Counted from the first letter of the stretch, positions 25,546 through 36,610 are shown. The stretch: 64,000 nucleotides of DNA from Aphrophora alni (GCA_963513935.1 OY740774.1:92217847-92281846), one strand, 5' to 3'. Made by a program: numbers and translations. The notes: a model not told the origin generated them from the letters alone.

Positions 25546-28500
25546 CAAAATGACTTTAGCTATTGATTTGTTACAACTAAACACTACCCGAACTTCAAGA
25601 TACTAAATTCATGTAACAAATTGAGTACAAAACGTGTTTGATATATTCTTATATACACAAATATTTTTTTTATCTTGGCATTTTTAATATATATATTTTT
25701 TAACTGAAAATATTTGATGAATTTATTAATTAAAGCTCAATTAGTTCGATCATCATTAGAAACGATGAAGAGTTCAATAATTTTCATTAACGTGTTTAAT
25801 GTCTTCATTAATCGTCTTCAATTTTGAAGAAGAAATTAATTCCATATTTTATTTATTTATTTTCAATATTCTTCATTTTGCAAAAAGCAAATCAATCTAT
25901 TTATTTAATAAACGGGAATTAAAATCATTTAAATTAATTAAATATCCAAGCCATTTAGGGAAATATAAGTATTTAAATAATTTTTAAACATTTAATAAAT
26001 AAATGCTTTGGATATTAACATGTGTATATGTAATACTTGCTATCCAAATCTGTAGCTTTGTTTTATTTCTTTCAGTAGATAAGGATGACTAGAAACACCC
26101 TCAGATAAGGAATACAATATTTTTTTTCACCGTTTCTCTATAATTTCCTCAATTATCGTGCTCAATTTTCAAGAAGTACAGTCATCAATATTTTTCATTT
26201 TTATAAAGCAATGCTAGAATGAACAAAATAGAATTAGAATAACGTTACTAAATATTCTATACTGCTATATACATAAATAGAATTGTATTTATCTGTTTGT
26301 TATTATAAATAACAAATTAAACAAAATTTAGACATATATTTGTATATTTGTCAATAAAATACTCAGTGTGGTTACATTTGATATCGAATCATGAGGAATA
26401 ACAGAATAGTGTACGTGAAAATATTCATCTGACTATTGATAATCTATTATATTATTCAAATTAATTAGATGAAGTTCTATCTTTGCTCTACATCTTTTGT
26501 TAAATGGAATATTGACATATAAAGGGTAAACGTTTATTGACAAAAAAATTATTATAATTTAGTTTGAAAATATATACACTAAAGTTACTCAAAAATTTAA
26601 GTAAACAAGCTACATTTTATATAACGCACTTCAATCGGAAGGATTTTTCACTATAAGTTGGTTCTTTAAAATAATCTAGAATTAGTAAATTTCAATTCTT
26701 TTTTATACATTCAATTTTTACAGCTATAAGTGTACTGTCTGTATAGAGCACGCTATATTCCAATACAAGTGAACTCTGCATTAATACAAAAAAAAAATGC
26801 AATATAACTAAAACATAAGCAATATTGAGTTTATATTAACGTATATAAATAATATATCGTTAAATAAACCCAGGTGAGGAAAGGAGTTTGGCAGCAACGC
26901 AGTTACAACCGAGAAATATGGCTTCTACTGTAAATTGTAAATTTACTGTAAATTCTACTTTTGTAAATTGTAAAAAGCTTCAAATTATTTAAAGAAATGT
27001 GTAGTCATTTATTTTTAATCGTAAGATATATAAGCAATTTGATTTGTGCAATTATGGTACTTACCCAGCCTCATCATACAATGTAATGTAAGCCGATCCT
27101 AAATAGCTGTTGGATTCTTAGACTTTGTAGGAACTGTTAAATTCTCTAGGCAGATCAAAGGGTCCAGTATGGTAAATTTGTTAAAAACAGTTGTTATACA
27201 GGACTTCTCAACCTCGAATCACTACCTGATTGTTTTATGCATAGTTTCCGAAAAACTGTGGTAGCCTTTCTTATTATAAATTTTTAACCCTGAAAAAATT
27301 ACAAATCAGATATTAAGGTTATATGAAAAACACACTAATAGTGATTTACTAATAACGTTAACATTGATAAAAACTATTTTTTCCAAAAAACTTACACATA
27401 CTACCAGGTCTTTGTACTCTCAGATTCTTCAAAATAGTAGACCGTATGTCATATTGTAATTTTTGATGAGGCGTTTTGTTTAGGAATCTATAATTTAACT
27501 AAACTCTTACCTCTTGCTAAAATCGCTTCTAATTACTATATGACCTCATAATCAACTGATTAATTGTTTTTAATTCATTAATTCCACTTTTCACTATTAA
27601 AACAAGTAAATAATACAGCATCTAAACAGCCACGGTAAAAACCAGGCAGGTACTTAGACAGGTAGACTTCGACCAAAGACATGGTAAATAAAGAATGTTA
27701 ACAAACAAACGTTTAAAAGTTTTGAAATTTTTTTAACCATTACCACTACTGATCACAGTCCGGAAACCCATCAGTGTCTACTCTTGACAGTATAAATAGG
27801 AGATAAAAAACTTAACACACACGATTTATCATGGGAGGCACGGTTTAGTTTGTGAATACAAGTTAAAATAGTCAATAATATTTTTCAAAATCGAGGTCAT
27901 ATATTCGAAAATTCCACTTTCGTTTATGTTTCCTACTGTCAAATGTAAAATTTTACATTCAAGAATTTTTGAAAATTTTCCGTCTAAACATGAAATTGGC
28001 CATGTAAATTTCAGTATAACGGAATCTGATATTTTGTATTTATTTTTTGATGTCAATTGTTTCAATAGAACGATGCCTTAAAACAAATTTTATTTGAGAT
28101 TTAAGCCTTAAAATTTGTATAAAAAGATTTTTTTTTGTTTTACTGTTAACCAATTACACTTTTAAGAAAAATTTAATTTCTAATTATTTTCACAACAATA
28201 TTTTTTTTAAAGAATTTTAATTGTTTTTTGTGTTTAAACAATAACAAAATCATTTTACTCTCCTTAAGTATAAGTCTCGACTACTCACTACTGAGATAGA
28301 AATTGTAAATTCGATTTTAATATGCTAAATTACAATGTGTTTTTCTAACTAAGTTGCAGACAGAAAGTACATCTAGTTTTCTCAGGGGAACATTGAACAA
28401 GCTCTGTTTTAAACATGAGCTAGATATTACGGGTCAAGCACCGGGATTACAACCGACACCAATTTTCGCAAGTAGAGACTTCTTAATAAAATTGTACTTG

Positions 28501-28689
28501 GTGGTGTTGAGCGTTGCTACGTAAGATATTGGGAAGTACTTACAGTTTTGTTTCCCAAAAGATATTAATAAATGTTGTTTTTAAAAGACCTTTCAGTAAT
28601 ACTTGTGTTTTAGTAACACAGGGATTTTTTTTTGCTATGTTAAAAGGTTACTAGAATAAGGTTTACATCGTTGAGACACTTCTTAGTCT
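25546..28689. other. AT-rich sequence, no gene seen
   Basis: The frames at 25799-25987 and 27829-28065 are AT-driven, without motifs. No RNA gene, palindrome or clear repeat was found in about 3 kb. Confidence 0.5.
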
Positions 28690-28775
28690 TTGTAACACAC
28701 TACTCCCAAGGCAATAAAATCTGTCAGACAACCCCTTCGTGAGAACACTAATTGGCTAATCTTTTGTGATGTATG
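28690..28775 (+). repeat. Dispersed repeat F, copy 1
   Basis: TACTCCCAAGGCAATAAAAT, CTGTCAGACAACCCC and ACACTAATTGGCTA match the copy at 62955-63040, which has TACTCCCATGATAATACAAT, CTGTCAGGCAACCCC and ACACTAATTGACTA. It is a short direct repeat of unknown nature. Confidence 0.55.
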
Positions 28776-28828
28776 TAAAATACTTCACAGATGAGTAATT
28801 TATTGTAACTAAATAAATTCATTATTTT

Positions 28829-28830
<2 letters not shown>

Positions 28831-28881
<51 letters not shown>
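28831..28881. repeat. (TA)n microsatellite
   Basis: About 51 bp of TA dinucleotides. Confidence 0.97.
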
Positions 28882-28884
<3 letters not shown>

Positions 28885-29311
28885 CTTTCTACATTAAAAG
28901 CTGTATTCATTCACAAACAATCCAAAAACACATGTTTTAAACTAAATCATTTCCTACTAAAATAAACACTGATATTTATATTGTAATAAATATAGTGATA
29001 TTTTGATATTTTAGATTACCTCTCTCAGAAATATGTAGTGTGAAGTATGTTACCCGATTGATCAAGATATGCTCTTCTGTGTGTGGTAGGTTTTCCGCAG
29101 ATTTTTTTTACTTTATGTTTATAATTTAAATTTTGACATGTTAACATTGTTTCATAAGTTTATTTTAAGTTCATTGGATAAGGATTAGTTTTTAAGTTTT
29201 GTTTTAAGTTTATTTTTAAGTTATGTTGTATGATTATTATAAATATTTGTGGTTTGTATTCTGTGGAAAATATAAAAAAATTAAAAAATAATAAATAAAT
29301 AAAATATAGAT

Positions 29312-29578
29312 CTTCTATAGATCTTTATTGTATTAAATTCGTCACCTCTTCTAAAACCCATCCTTAACATAGTTCATTAACCTTTATCTACCTGGTAGGT
29401 CATCCCCCTACCTTTCCCGATTTCTCTATTGTATTTCATTTTCCTGTTACTTATGTTTAAATAGTTGTCTATACCTGTAAATTATCAGTTGCCCGATGAT
29501 GCCGCATGGCGAAACAATTGTAGCTCATTTATATTATTAAAATATTTGAAACTTTAAGCTTTTGCTTTATTTTATCCT
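29312..29578 (+). mobile_element. Retroelement-like insertion with hammerhead-like hairpin and possible 11-bp target duplication
   Basis: The segment is bracketed by AAAATATAGAT at 29301-29311 and again at 29579-29589, consistent with a target-site duplication. Its 3' part (29491-29578) contains CCCGATGATGCC, GCAT and GGCGAAAC: a GCC/GGC stem with a 4-base loop between CCGATGA and GAAA. It is followed by AATTGTAGCTCATTTATA and ATATTTGAAACTTTAAGC. The same sequence recurs at 39966-40064 and, inverted, at 39842-39941. Penelope-like and related retroelements are known to carry hammerhead ribozyme motifs of the form CUGANGA-stem-GAAA. Here the first core U is C, so activity is doubtful. There is no reverse transcriptase, so this is at most a short or truncated non-autonomous copy. 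Confidence 0.5.
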
Positions 29579-29589
29579 AAAATATAGAT

Positions 29590-31980
29590 GTTGAATTATT
29601 ATTTTCGTGTATACATACTTTTTGCCCTCTCTAGAATAAAGAAAGAGTGTGTTTTGTTTCTTCGTTGTTGTTTTTTGCATGATGACTGTCTATTTATTAT
29701 ATATTAGGGTTTTACATATTTTTTTATATAAATTGAACAGTTTAATATTGGCTGTTAATATTGGCTTGTAAATTGTGTCAAGAAAGTAATATTGCAAGTG
29801 TAACAACAATATATAAAATAGTAAAAAATAAATTTATATAAGTAAATTTGGGTAACGATTAGCTCAGGGTATGTACAGAGACATTATTTGTTTAAAATTA
29901 AACATTCATAGATTAAATTGTTATTTGGTAACTTATATGATGTAACAAAACTATTTTGTAACACAGAAATAACATTTTTATAATTTTCGGAACATTATGC
30001 TTTTGGTAACTACCATCAGACTCAAATTCTCAATTAAAGATGATGTAAATTAGAACAAAATTCCCTTGTTCCATGTTTCTACATTACTTAAATCACATAT
30101 ATATTCGGTTGAAATATATTTTGAAGAGCCTGTATAGAGAAAATTAATTACAAAAATAAACTGTAATTGCAGAACATAATCGAAGTAAACTATTAATTTT
30201 AAAGAAGTTTTCCCTTGGACACTTCTTGTGATCACTTCATTTATAAAATACAATTATTACTTTCCAATTTAAAGATATTAAACATTTTAAACAATTTAAG
30301 ATTGTTTTACAATAATTTAATATTTTTACGGTTTTTACCGAAACATTTGTATTAAATATATTTTGAGTATATTTGTAACTAGAAATTGGAACAAATACCT
30401 ATAATATAGTCTCTGTCCAAAGAAAGTCTCTGTCACGTGTTATTCAAGACACACGTGACATAATGAATCCAAACAGACTACATGGAAACATTTTTAGATC
30501 TAGGTAGGGTACCTAGGGATTGCCACACTCGTACTCAAACTATAGTAAGCCTAAGAGGAGTGGTTTGTGATTTTGAAGTATAACCCATAAAGTTTTAACT
30601 TGTTTGATTACAATTTCACCTACAAGAAGAGTAAAGAGTAAGCTCATTTATCAATATCCCGCCCCCTGGAAGGATTAAATATTGATCTCAATCAGACAAT
30701 TAGGGAACATAAACTGTTCCATTTAAAGCCATATGTATAATTAATACAAGGTGCCTGAATCTATTATCTTTTCCACAAATAAAATATAATGGCTAAATGG
30801 TAGTCAAGATTGTTATAGTTTTTTTAGGTTAATAAAATAATAAATTTAAAACCATCTGTATTAAAATAAATTATAAACCTTACCAGCATAGGCAGTGTTG
30901 TGAATATAGAGATAATATTTACTAAACTATTTGTTAAAAATTCCCCTTTTTCTGATATTTTAGTTCAATATATTTATGATTGTAACGCCAAAGATATTTA
31001 TCACAATCTTAACAGTGGCATACACATTTTTAAATACAATTGATAATAATAAGTTAAACAATTGTGTCGAAATATATTCAATTTCACCTATTTTAGAAAT
31101 ATTTTACTATAATAAATTTATTTATAACTTTAATAGTTGACTTTATTTAGTTTCGCTAATGAGATTTTTAATAAACAGAAGTGACCTAAATCTTTTCTGC
31201 ATTAATAATTATTTTCTGACGCCCGTGTTGGCTAATTACAATAGCAGGGAACGTGCTTTATTTGAGTGGAACATGAATTAATAATCCAGTTAGCTGACTA
31301 CATTTTTCAATTTGATCATGATTTATGGTTGAATATAAAATTAGCATTTATGACTCAAAGTATGTAACATAAACAGAAAGAGCACGATTTTATATTTAGT
31401 TAATTAGTTGATGAATATTAATGATATCATTTCCCACGATATAGAATATTACTATTATATTATATAGTTTACATTTAGTCTTTAATGTATTGTATTTATT
31501 ACATAGTTAATATTAATTATGTGAAATAACCTGTTTATAATATGTGGTGTTTTATAACTAAGGCTTCTTGTAACAATATAGTTCATTTTAAAAACGTCGT
31601 GTTTACACAAAAGTAATGGGTGGTAAGCCTTAACAAATAATATGTCTAATCAAACATTTCAATTTCTAGAAGAGTTGTAATTCGTAATCACTAGAGAAGA
31701 AGAAAAAGCGCGAAATAAGGAAGGTATATATTTTATCTCAATAATATAGTCGTTTTCCATCAATTTATAACATAATATTTATAGTTATTTAAACTTATTA
31801 TTTGTCTATAAAGCTTGTGATTTTTGAAGCTTTGAAAACAGTATAGAAAATGTGTCACTTTTTGATCATTTCGTTAATTTAATAGGCATGTGTTGATAAC
31901 ATCAAGTTGTCTAATGTTTTTTTTGCTATGTTGATTCTGCTTGCAAAAAATCATCAATGCAGTTGCTATTAATCTATTAA
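29590..31980. other. AT-rich sequence, no gene seen
   Basis: The frame at 30050-30253 is not coding-like. The only structured piece is a hairpin at 30432-30459: GTCACGTGT, a 10-base spacer, then ACACGTGAC. Each arm carries a CACGTG E-box core. It may be chance or a remnant; no nearby gene is visible for it to regulate. Confidence 0.5.
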
Positions 31981-31984
31981 TTAA

Positions 31985-31998
31985 CACGTTGAGTGCCA
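31985..31998 (+). repeat. Left terminal inverted repeat of the piggyBac-like element
   Basis: CACGTTGAGTGCCA directly after TTAA; an exact inverted match to 35067-35080. Confidence 0.88.
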
Positions 31999-32137
31999 GG
32001 TATATTGCATCAAAATTTTCGTTCTGGCCAAATCTTTTTTTTGGATGGAATCGGTTTATAGTCCTGTATTATTAACAGAACATCCTTTTTTTACTTATTC
32101 ACATTACATTTAGCAAACAAAATCGAATGTTTTGTTT

Positions 32138-32218
32138 GTGGTGACACATTGGTCTCACACGGCCCCTGACTAGTAATACAGTCACTAAGGCTCTGTGAGA
32201 CCAACGTGTCACCACGAT
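32138..32218. repeat. Left subterminal palindromic motifs L1 and L2
   Basis: L1 (32138-32162) reads GTGGTGACACATTGG then TCTCACACGG. L2 (32194-32218) reads TGTGAGACCAACG then TGTCACCACG. The two are inverted relative to each other over 22 bp with one mismatch (32138-32159 against 32194-32215), so this end can form a hairpin. Each copy is itself a GTGAGACCA / TGGTCTCAC-type dyad of the kind seen four more times at the right end. Repeated subterminal sequences of DNA transposons often bind the transposase, and that role is inferred here. Confidence 0.8.
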
Positions 32219-32397
32219 TACTACTCGAACAGTTACGGAGATACACGACATATCACGTGTTTCACTGAACAAAGGTCTAGCAGTAGCAGTCTTCTTTGTC
32301 TACAGTAATACGTATGTTGTTCAGTACGACTTTACATGTTTAGGCGCTGTTGTTTTACTGTGATTGAGTGTATAAAAAGTGTAGTAGTTATTTTATA

Positions 32398-34377
32398 ATG
32401 TCAAGACTACCAAAGTATTACGAGGACCAACAAAAACAATTGGACGAAATATGGCAGGGATTATTATCTGACGAAGACGATTGTGAATCTTTGTTTAGTG
32501 AAGCGTATCTTTCAGATGGTTATCAACCATCAAGTGAAGAAACTCATAGCAGTGAAGATGAATTACCAAGTAAGAAAAAACAAAAAATAACTGTTCCATT
32601 TGAGACATTAGACACACAAGTTCAAAGTAATAATATTTCGGAGCAATCAAATTTACTAAATCAATCAATTCCCAGTACTTCAACCGTAATAGATCAAATA
32701 CTTCTTGATTTTACATTTGATAGCAGTCAAAGTAGTTCACAACCTCCAATTATTCCAAATTCGCCCGATACAACAAATATTCATCCATTTACACCAAATG
32801 TAGAAGAAAATATAGATACGATAACAGATGCAATAGAGGCTGTGATAACAAAATTTACCGAAGATTTAACCGATAATCAGTCTGATAACCCCCTAGAAAA
32901 TATTACTTGGCATAATGTTACCGGCCAGTATTTGAAATCCTTTGATTTTACAGAAACGAATCCGGGTTTGACTGCCGATTTCTTAATTAAGTGCCAGCAA
33001 AAAACCCCTATTGAAAGCTATAGATACCTTATAAATGATGAAATACTGAATCTCATAGTTCTAGAAACTAACCCATACGCTCATCAGTGTATTGCTAAAG
33101 GGCTTACTCCAAATGCACGACTTAACCAATGGAAAGACACTAATATTGAAGAAATTAAGAAATTTCTTGGTTTAATAATTTGGATGGGTTTGTGTGACTT
33201 CCCAGCTGTACATAAATATTGGTCAACCAGTAAACTTTACTCTAATGAAATGAATAAAGTTCTTTCAAGAAATCGTTTCCAAATGTTACTAAAAACCATC
33301 CATTTTAGTAATAATGATGATAAAACAAATGAAAATGACCGATTACGCAAAATAAATCCTTTGCTAAAATTAGTTAAACAAAATTTCCAAAAAGCAGTTG
33401 TACCAGGGGAACAACTTTGCATAGATGAAACTTTAGTGCCTTTTCGTGGCCGCCTAAAATTTAAACAGTACATACCAAATAAACGTCACAAATTTGGGAT
33501 AAAGCTTTTCAAATTATGCCTACAAGGAGGTTATACCTATGACCTTAAGGTTTACTGTGGACGAGAAAAAGAAAATCAAAAGTCAGTTGCATCAAAAGTT
33601 GTAATGACACTAATGGGTAATTTATTGGGTACTGGTAGAACACTCTGCACAGATAACTGGTATACATCACTTACACTAGCACATGAACTGCTGGAGCAGA
33701 AGACTCATCTGATAGGAACATTACTTAGCAAACGGAAAGGAAATCCAACAAAAGTTACTGGAAGTAAACTAAAACGGGGAGAAATTGAAGCCCAGGAAAG
33801 TAACACTGGTGTTTTAGTGTTGAAATGGTATGACAAAAGAGATGTTTTGATGCTCAGTACAAAGCATACAGATGAAATGGTTGAAATCAAACGAAGAGAT
33901 GGTAACATAAAGAAACCACGTTGTATCCAAGATTATAACAAATTGAAAGCTTTCATTGACTTGTCTGATCAAAAAAAAAGTTACAATACATCACTAAGGC
34001 GTGGAATAAAATGGTATCGTAAGTTAGCTATCGAGATCTTGACTGGGACAGCCATAGTAAATGCTCATGCCTTGTTAAATTTAAATTATGTAAACATGTC
34101 TATAACAAACCTCAAAGAAGAATTGGTTACCGAGTTGACGGGTGTTAACAACCTCAAAATTAACCCTACTGAAGAAGAAATAGTGGATCACAGGTTATTA
34201 GATGTTGGGCGGAAAGGAAGACGAAGATGTTTTAGATGCTACGGAAGGTTGACTTCAGAATGTGGACGAGCTTATGCCATGAGGAAAACGCCGCAGAGCA
34301 CACTGAAGTGCCAATCTTGTGATAAACATTATTGCTTGGAATGTTTCTTCAATGATCATAAATATGTAGGTAAATAA
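32398..34377 (+). CDS. piggyBac-family transposase (DDE_Tnp_1_7 type), 659 aa
   Basis: It would catalyse cut-and-paste excision and insertion of the surrounding element at TTAA sites. The frame can be read from GTG at 32368, but the first ATG is at 32398 (MSRLPKYYEDQ), and all numbering uses it. The N-terminal 150 or so residues are acidic and Ser/Asn-rich (SDEDD, SSEDELPS), with a basic KKKQK patch. The catalytic core has the family's aspartates: D343 in CIDETLVPFRGR, D419 in CTDNWYTS, and D521 plus D524 in FIDLSDQ. These correspond to the DDD residues and neighbouring Asp of the moth piggyBac transposase. The C-terminal end has a cysteine-rich zinc-binding domain: C611, C614, C622, C638, C641, H644, C646, C649 and H654. 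The length is slightly above the classic 594 aa, mainly from the N-terminus. There are no stops, frameshifts or introns. It lies wholly inside terminal repeats ending at TTAA, so it reads as a mobile-element gene, although domestication cannot be excluded from sequence alone. Confidence 0.96.
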   Translation: MSRLPKYYEDQQKQLDEIWQGLLSDEDDCESLFSEAYLSDGYQPSSEETHSSEDELPSKKKQKITVPFETLDTQVQSNNISEQSNLLNQSIPSTSTVIDQILLDFTFDSSQSSSQPPIIPNSPDTTNIHPFTPNVEENIDTITDAIEAVITKFTEDLTDNQSDNPLENITWHNVTGQYLKSFDFTETNPGLTADFLIKCQQKTPIESYRYLINDEILNLIVLETNPYAHQCIAKGLTPNARLNQWKDTNIEEIKKFLGLIIWMGLCDFPAVHKYWSTSKLYSNEMNKVLSRNRFQMLLKTIHFSNNDDKTNENDRLRKINPLLKLVKQNFQKAVVPGEQLCIDETLVPFRGRLKFKQYIPNKRHKFGIKLFKLCLQGGYTYDLKVYCGREKENQKSVASKVVMTLMGNLLGTGRTLCTDNWYTSLTLAHELLEQKTHLIGTLLSKRKGNPTKVTGSKLKRGEIEAQESNTGVLVLKWYDKRDVLMLSTKHTDEMVEIKRRDGNIKKPRCIQDYNKLKAFIDLSDQKKSYNTSLRRGIKWYRKLAIEILTGTAIVNAHALLNLNYVNMSITNLKEELVTELTGVNNLKINPTEEEIVDHRLLDVGRKGRRRCFRCYGRLTSECGRAYAMRKTPQSTLKCQSCDKHYCLECFFNDHKYVGK

Positions 34378-34779
34378 ATACCAAGTGAATGTGGTGTGAA
34401 AACCAATGACTTTTTCGTTATCTTCTATTTCTAAAATTTACAAATTGTAATTCATACTCATCTGGACATTATTTGAAGTGATTATAATTTGTTTAGTAAT
34501 ATTTTATTTCTTTTGGTTATTTACTCTATGATTTATATATCAGTCAGTTCATAATGTAATAGTTATTTAAAATTAAAAATACTTTTTATGTGTAATATAT
34601 TTATTTTCCTTGTAATTTAGGTTATTTTAGTTTTGATTGAGTGTCAAAATATTTTTTACAACTTTTTTTTAATACTCAAAAAGTTAATTTATATTTCTAG
34701 CCACTTTTTTTAAGAAGATAAATTAAGGTTAGATTTATGAAAATATCATTTAAACATTACATACAAATCATTATAATGC

Positions 34780-34804
34780 AATAAACTTGAGAATTGCCAA
34801 TAAA
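34780..34804 (+). terminator. Candidate polyadenylation signals for the transposase
   Basis: AATAAA occurs at 34780-34785 and again at 34799-34804, about 400 bp after the stop codon and before the right subterminal repeats. AATAAA is common by chance in such AT-rich DNA, so the assignment rests on position only. Confidence 0.4.
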
Positions 34805-34857
34805 TAAACTTAAAACAGAGACATGATTACAAATTTTCTAAAAAGAAGTTCTGGCCG

Positions 34858-35070
34858 CGTGAGACCACACTGGACTCACAAATCAAGAGGCCATATACGA
34901 TTTCCATTACTCCAGGCCATTGGTTAGCTGATGCAATAGGTTTAAATACAATACGTGATACCAACTTGTCACCACAGTCTTATAAGTAAGGCTGCTACGT
35001 GTGAGACCACATTGGATTCACGCGGCCATTAGGTAAGTTAGCGTGTGAGACCACGTTGGACTCACGTGGC
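34858..35070. repeat. Right subterminal palindromic motifs R1-R4
   Basis: R1 (34858-34880) is CGTGAGACCACACTGG then ACTCACA. R2 (34954-34977) is CGTGATACCAACTTG then TCACCACAG. R3 (34998-35025) is CGTGTGAGACCACATTGG then ATTCACGCGG. R4 (35041-35070) is GCGTGTGAGACCACG then TTGGACTCACGTGGC. The shared dyad is GTGAGWCCA, 3-4 bases, TGGWCTCAC. R2 is closest to the left-end copies (TGTCACCAC half). R4 overlaps the start of the terminal inverted repeat. Confidence 0.85.
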
Positions 35071-35080
35071 ACTCAACGTG
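35067..35080 (-). repeat. Right terminal inverted repeat of the piggyBac-like element
   Basis: TGGCACTCAACGTG is the exact reverse complement of the left tip, followed by TT and TTAA. Confidence 0.88.
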
Positions 35081-35086
35081 TTTTAA

Positions 35087-36449
35087 ATTCTCTTCCACTT
35101 TCAACTTTTTATAACACCTCAGCGAAATTGAAATGTTTTTACTTCTGACTCTAATTTTTATTTTTATATTTGTTGAAAGATCAATTATTTTTGTAATATT
35201 GATTAAAAACATTACTCCTTTACGTTTCAATTATCTTTCAATACAATTTTATAAAAACATTTTGGATCATTTTTGCTCATGGATGTCTATAAAAGGCTAC
35301 ATTATCATAAAACTAACCATCTCACAATTCGATGTCACTCTTTATTTGTGATTAAACAATTGTTCATAATATTTACTTTTATAAAATTATATGAAGTGTT
35401 CTTTTCAAAATTGTTCCATTTTTACAACTAAATATCCATTCACTTAAAAAAGATTCTGGTTCGGTCAAGTTTTACTATTCATAAAGCGAATAAATATTTA
35501 ACTTTTTTGATATAGTAATAAACTCCGCCCAGCCTACTGGCATTCTATATCTTTTGATACCTTAAATGAAACATTATTAAACATGTGGTATGTACAATTT
35601 GAAAATTGAACCACTCGTTTGTTAGCTACACTGAAAAATGTGATTTCACGACAATTCTTTTAAGAAATTTCAAATTGTATATTTTATTAAAATCTATAGT
35701 TGCAACACTGAACTAATTTAAACTTATTAAAATACGGCTTACAAATACGATAAATGTAATTTTTAGGTTAATTTGAATTAAAAGGGAAAATTATAAATTG
35801 CGAAGTTTTTTGAAGTTTTAAAGGGTTTTAATTTGTGACTCGACGTTGGAAAAACTGACAGAATCATATTATATAATAATAAATGGATTGTTAGTATTCT
35901 ATGAGAAAGTTTATAAATTAACATTTTGTATGCAAAAATATATCTACTCACGACGTCTCTGTACTCATTTTACTCATAATAGAAAAAGTAATGTAACAAA
36001 TATTCTATATCTGGGTAAAATGTCTGAAACGAATCAATCTGTAGAAACATATGTTAACTTCTTCAAAGTCTTTCCTATTCTACCAGCTGAAACTAATAAG
36101 CAACTTGGCTTAACCACTTATCTTTTAACTTTGTAACTCAAGCTAAAATAGTCGTATCACATTATAATGAGCAATAATCATGAATAAGTCACTCTACCAT
36201 TGGCCGATGAAGGACGGAGGAATTCGAGGACGCACAAAGGCGAATCGTTTACCGACCTCACCATTTTAACCCAGTAAGATAATGTCATCAATCACTACGC
36301 ATATATTTGTAATTAAATAGTGTTCCGAATTTATCCTTCATAGATAAATTATCACAAGCTCACTGTTCCATCTCCAAAACAAACGAAAATAATTAATATT
36401 TATGAAATAAATGTTATTGTATAATAAGATAAGTCTATGTCCTCTTTTC
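35087..36449. other. AT-rich sequence with a small GC-richer island
   Basis: Open frames at 35133-35351 and 35846-36136 show no motif. At about 36188-36290 the composition rises (GGCCGATGAAGGACGGAGGA, CGAGGACGCACAAAGGCG) and all reading directions contain short open frames. I cannot assign it; a fragment of a mobile element or an exon are both possible. Confidence 0.4.
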
Positions 36450-36610
36450 ATATATTACTACCACCCATCTGTCTACTGCTATTTCCCTTAAGGACACTCA
36501 TGTCTTCCTTGACTCTATACATTCATCTCTGTCGGAAACAAAACACGTTTCTTCTTCTGAGAGTTAGCTGACAGCAATCTCTTGATATGAGTTCTAGTAT
36601 ACCCACTTCC
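36450..36610 (-). repeat. Dispersed repeat E, copy 2
   Basis: Direct-repeat partner of 16890-17055. On the minus strand it reads CFVSDRDECIESRKT and a stop, with the stop at the same position as in copy 1. The two copies are well diverged at the DNA level. Confidence 0.5.

Larger units (their letters stand above)
31981..35086 (+). mobile_element. piggyBac-like DNA transposon, apparently complete
   Basis: TTAA at 31981-31984 is followed by the tip CACGTTGAGTGCCA (31985-31998). The right end carries the exact reverse complement TGGCACTCAACGTG (35067-35080), then TT, then TTAA (35083-35086). TTAA is the canonical piggyBac target and duplication, and the extra TT on the right looks like a small slip. 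Between the ends lie one uninterrupted transposase gene (32398-34377) and six copies of a palindromic motif in the subterminal regions. The total is about 3.1 kb, a usual size for an autonomous piggyBac-family element. An uninterrupted gene and matching 14-bp ends suggest a fairly recent insertion that may still be competent; that is inference. Confidence 0.9.

Noticed and set aside
32371..32379. TATAAAAAG as the transposase TATA box
   Set aside because: It lies only 27 bases before the start codon, leaving essentially no 5' leader; likely chance in AT-rich DNA.
32368..32397. Ten-codon N-terminal extension of the transposase from GTG
   Set aside because: There is no ATG before 32398, and GTG starts are not expected in animals.
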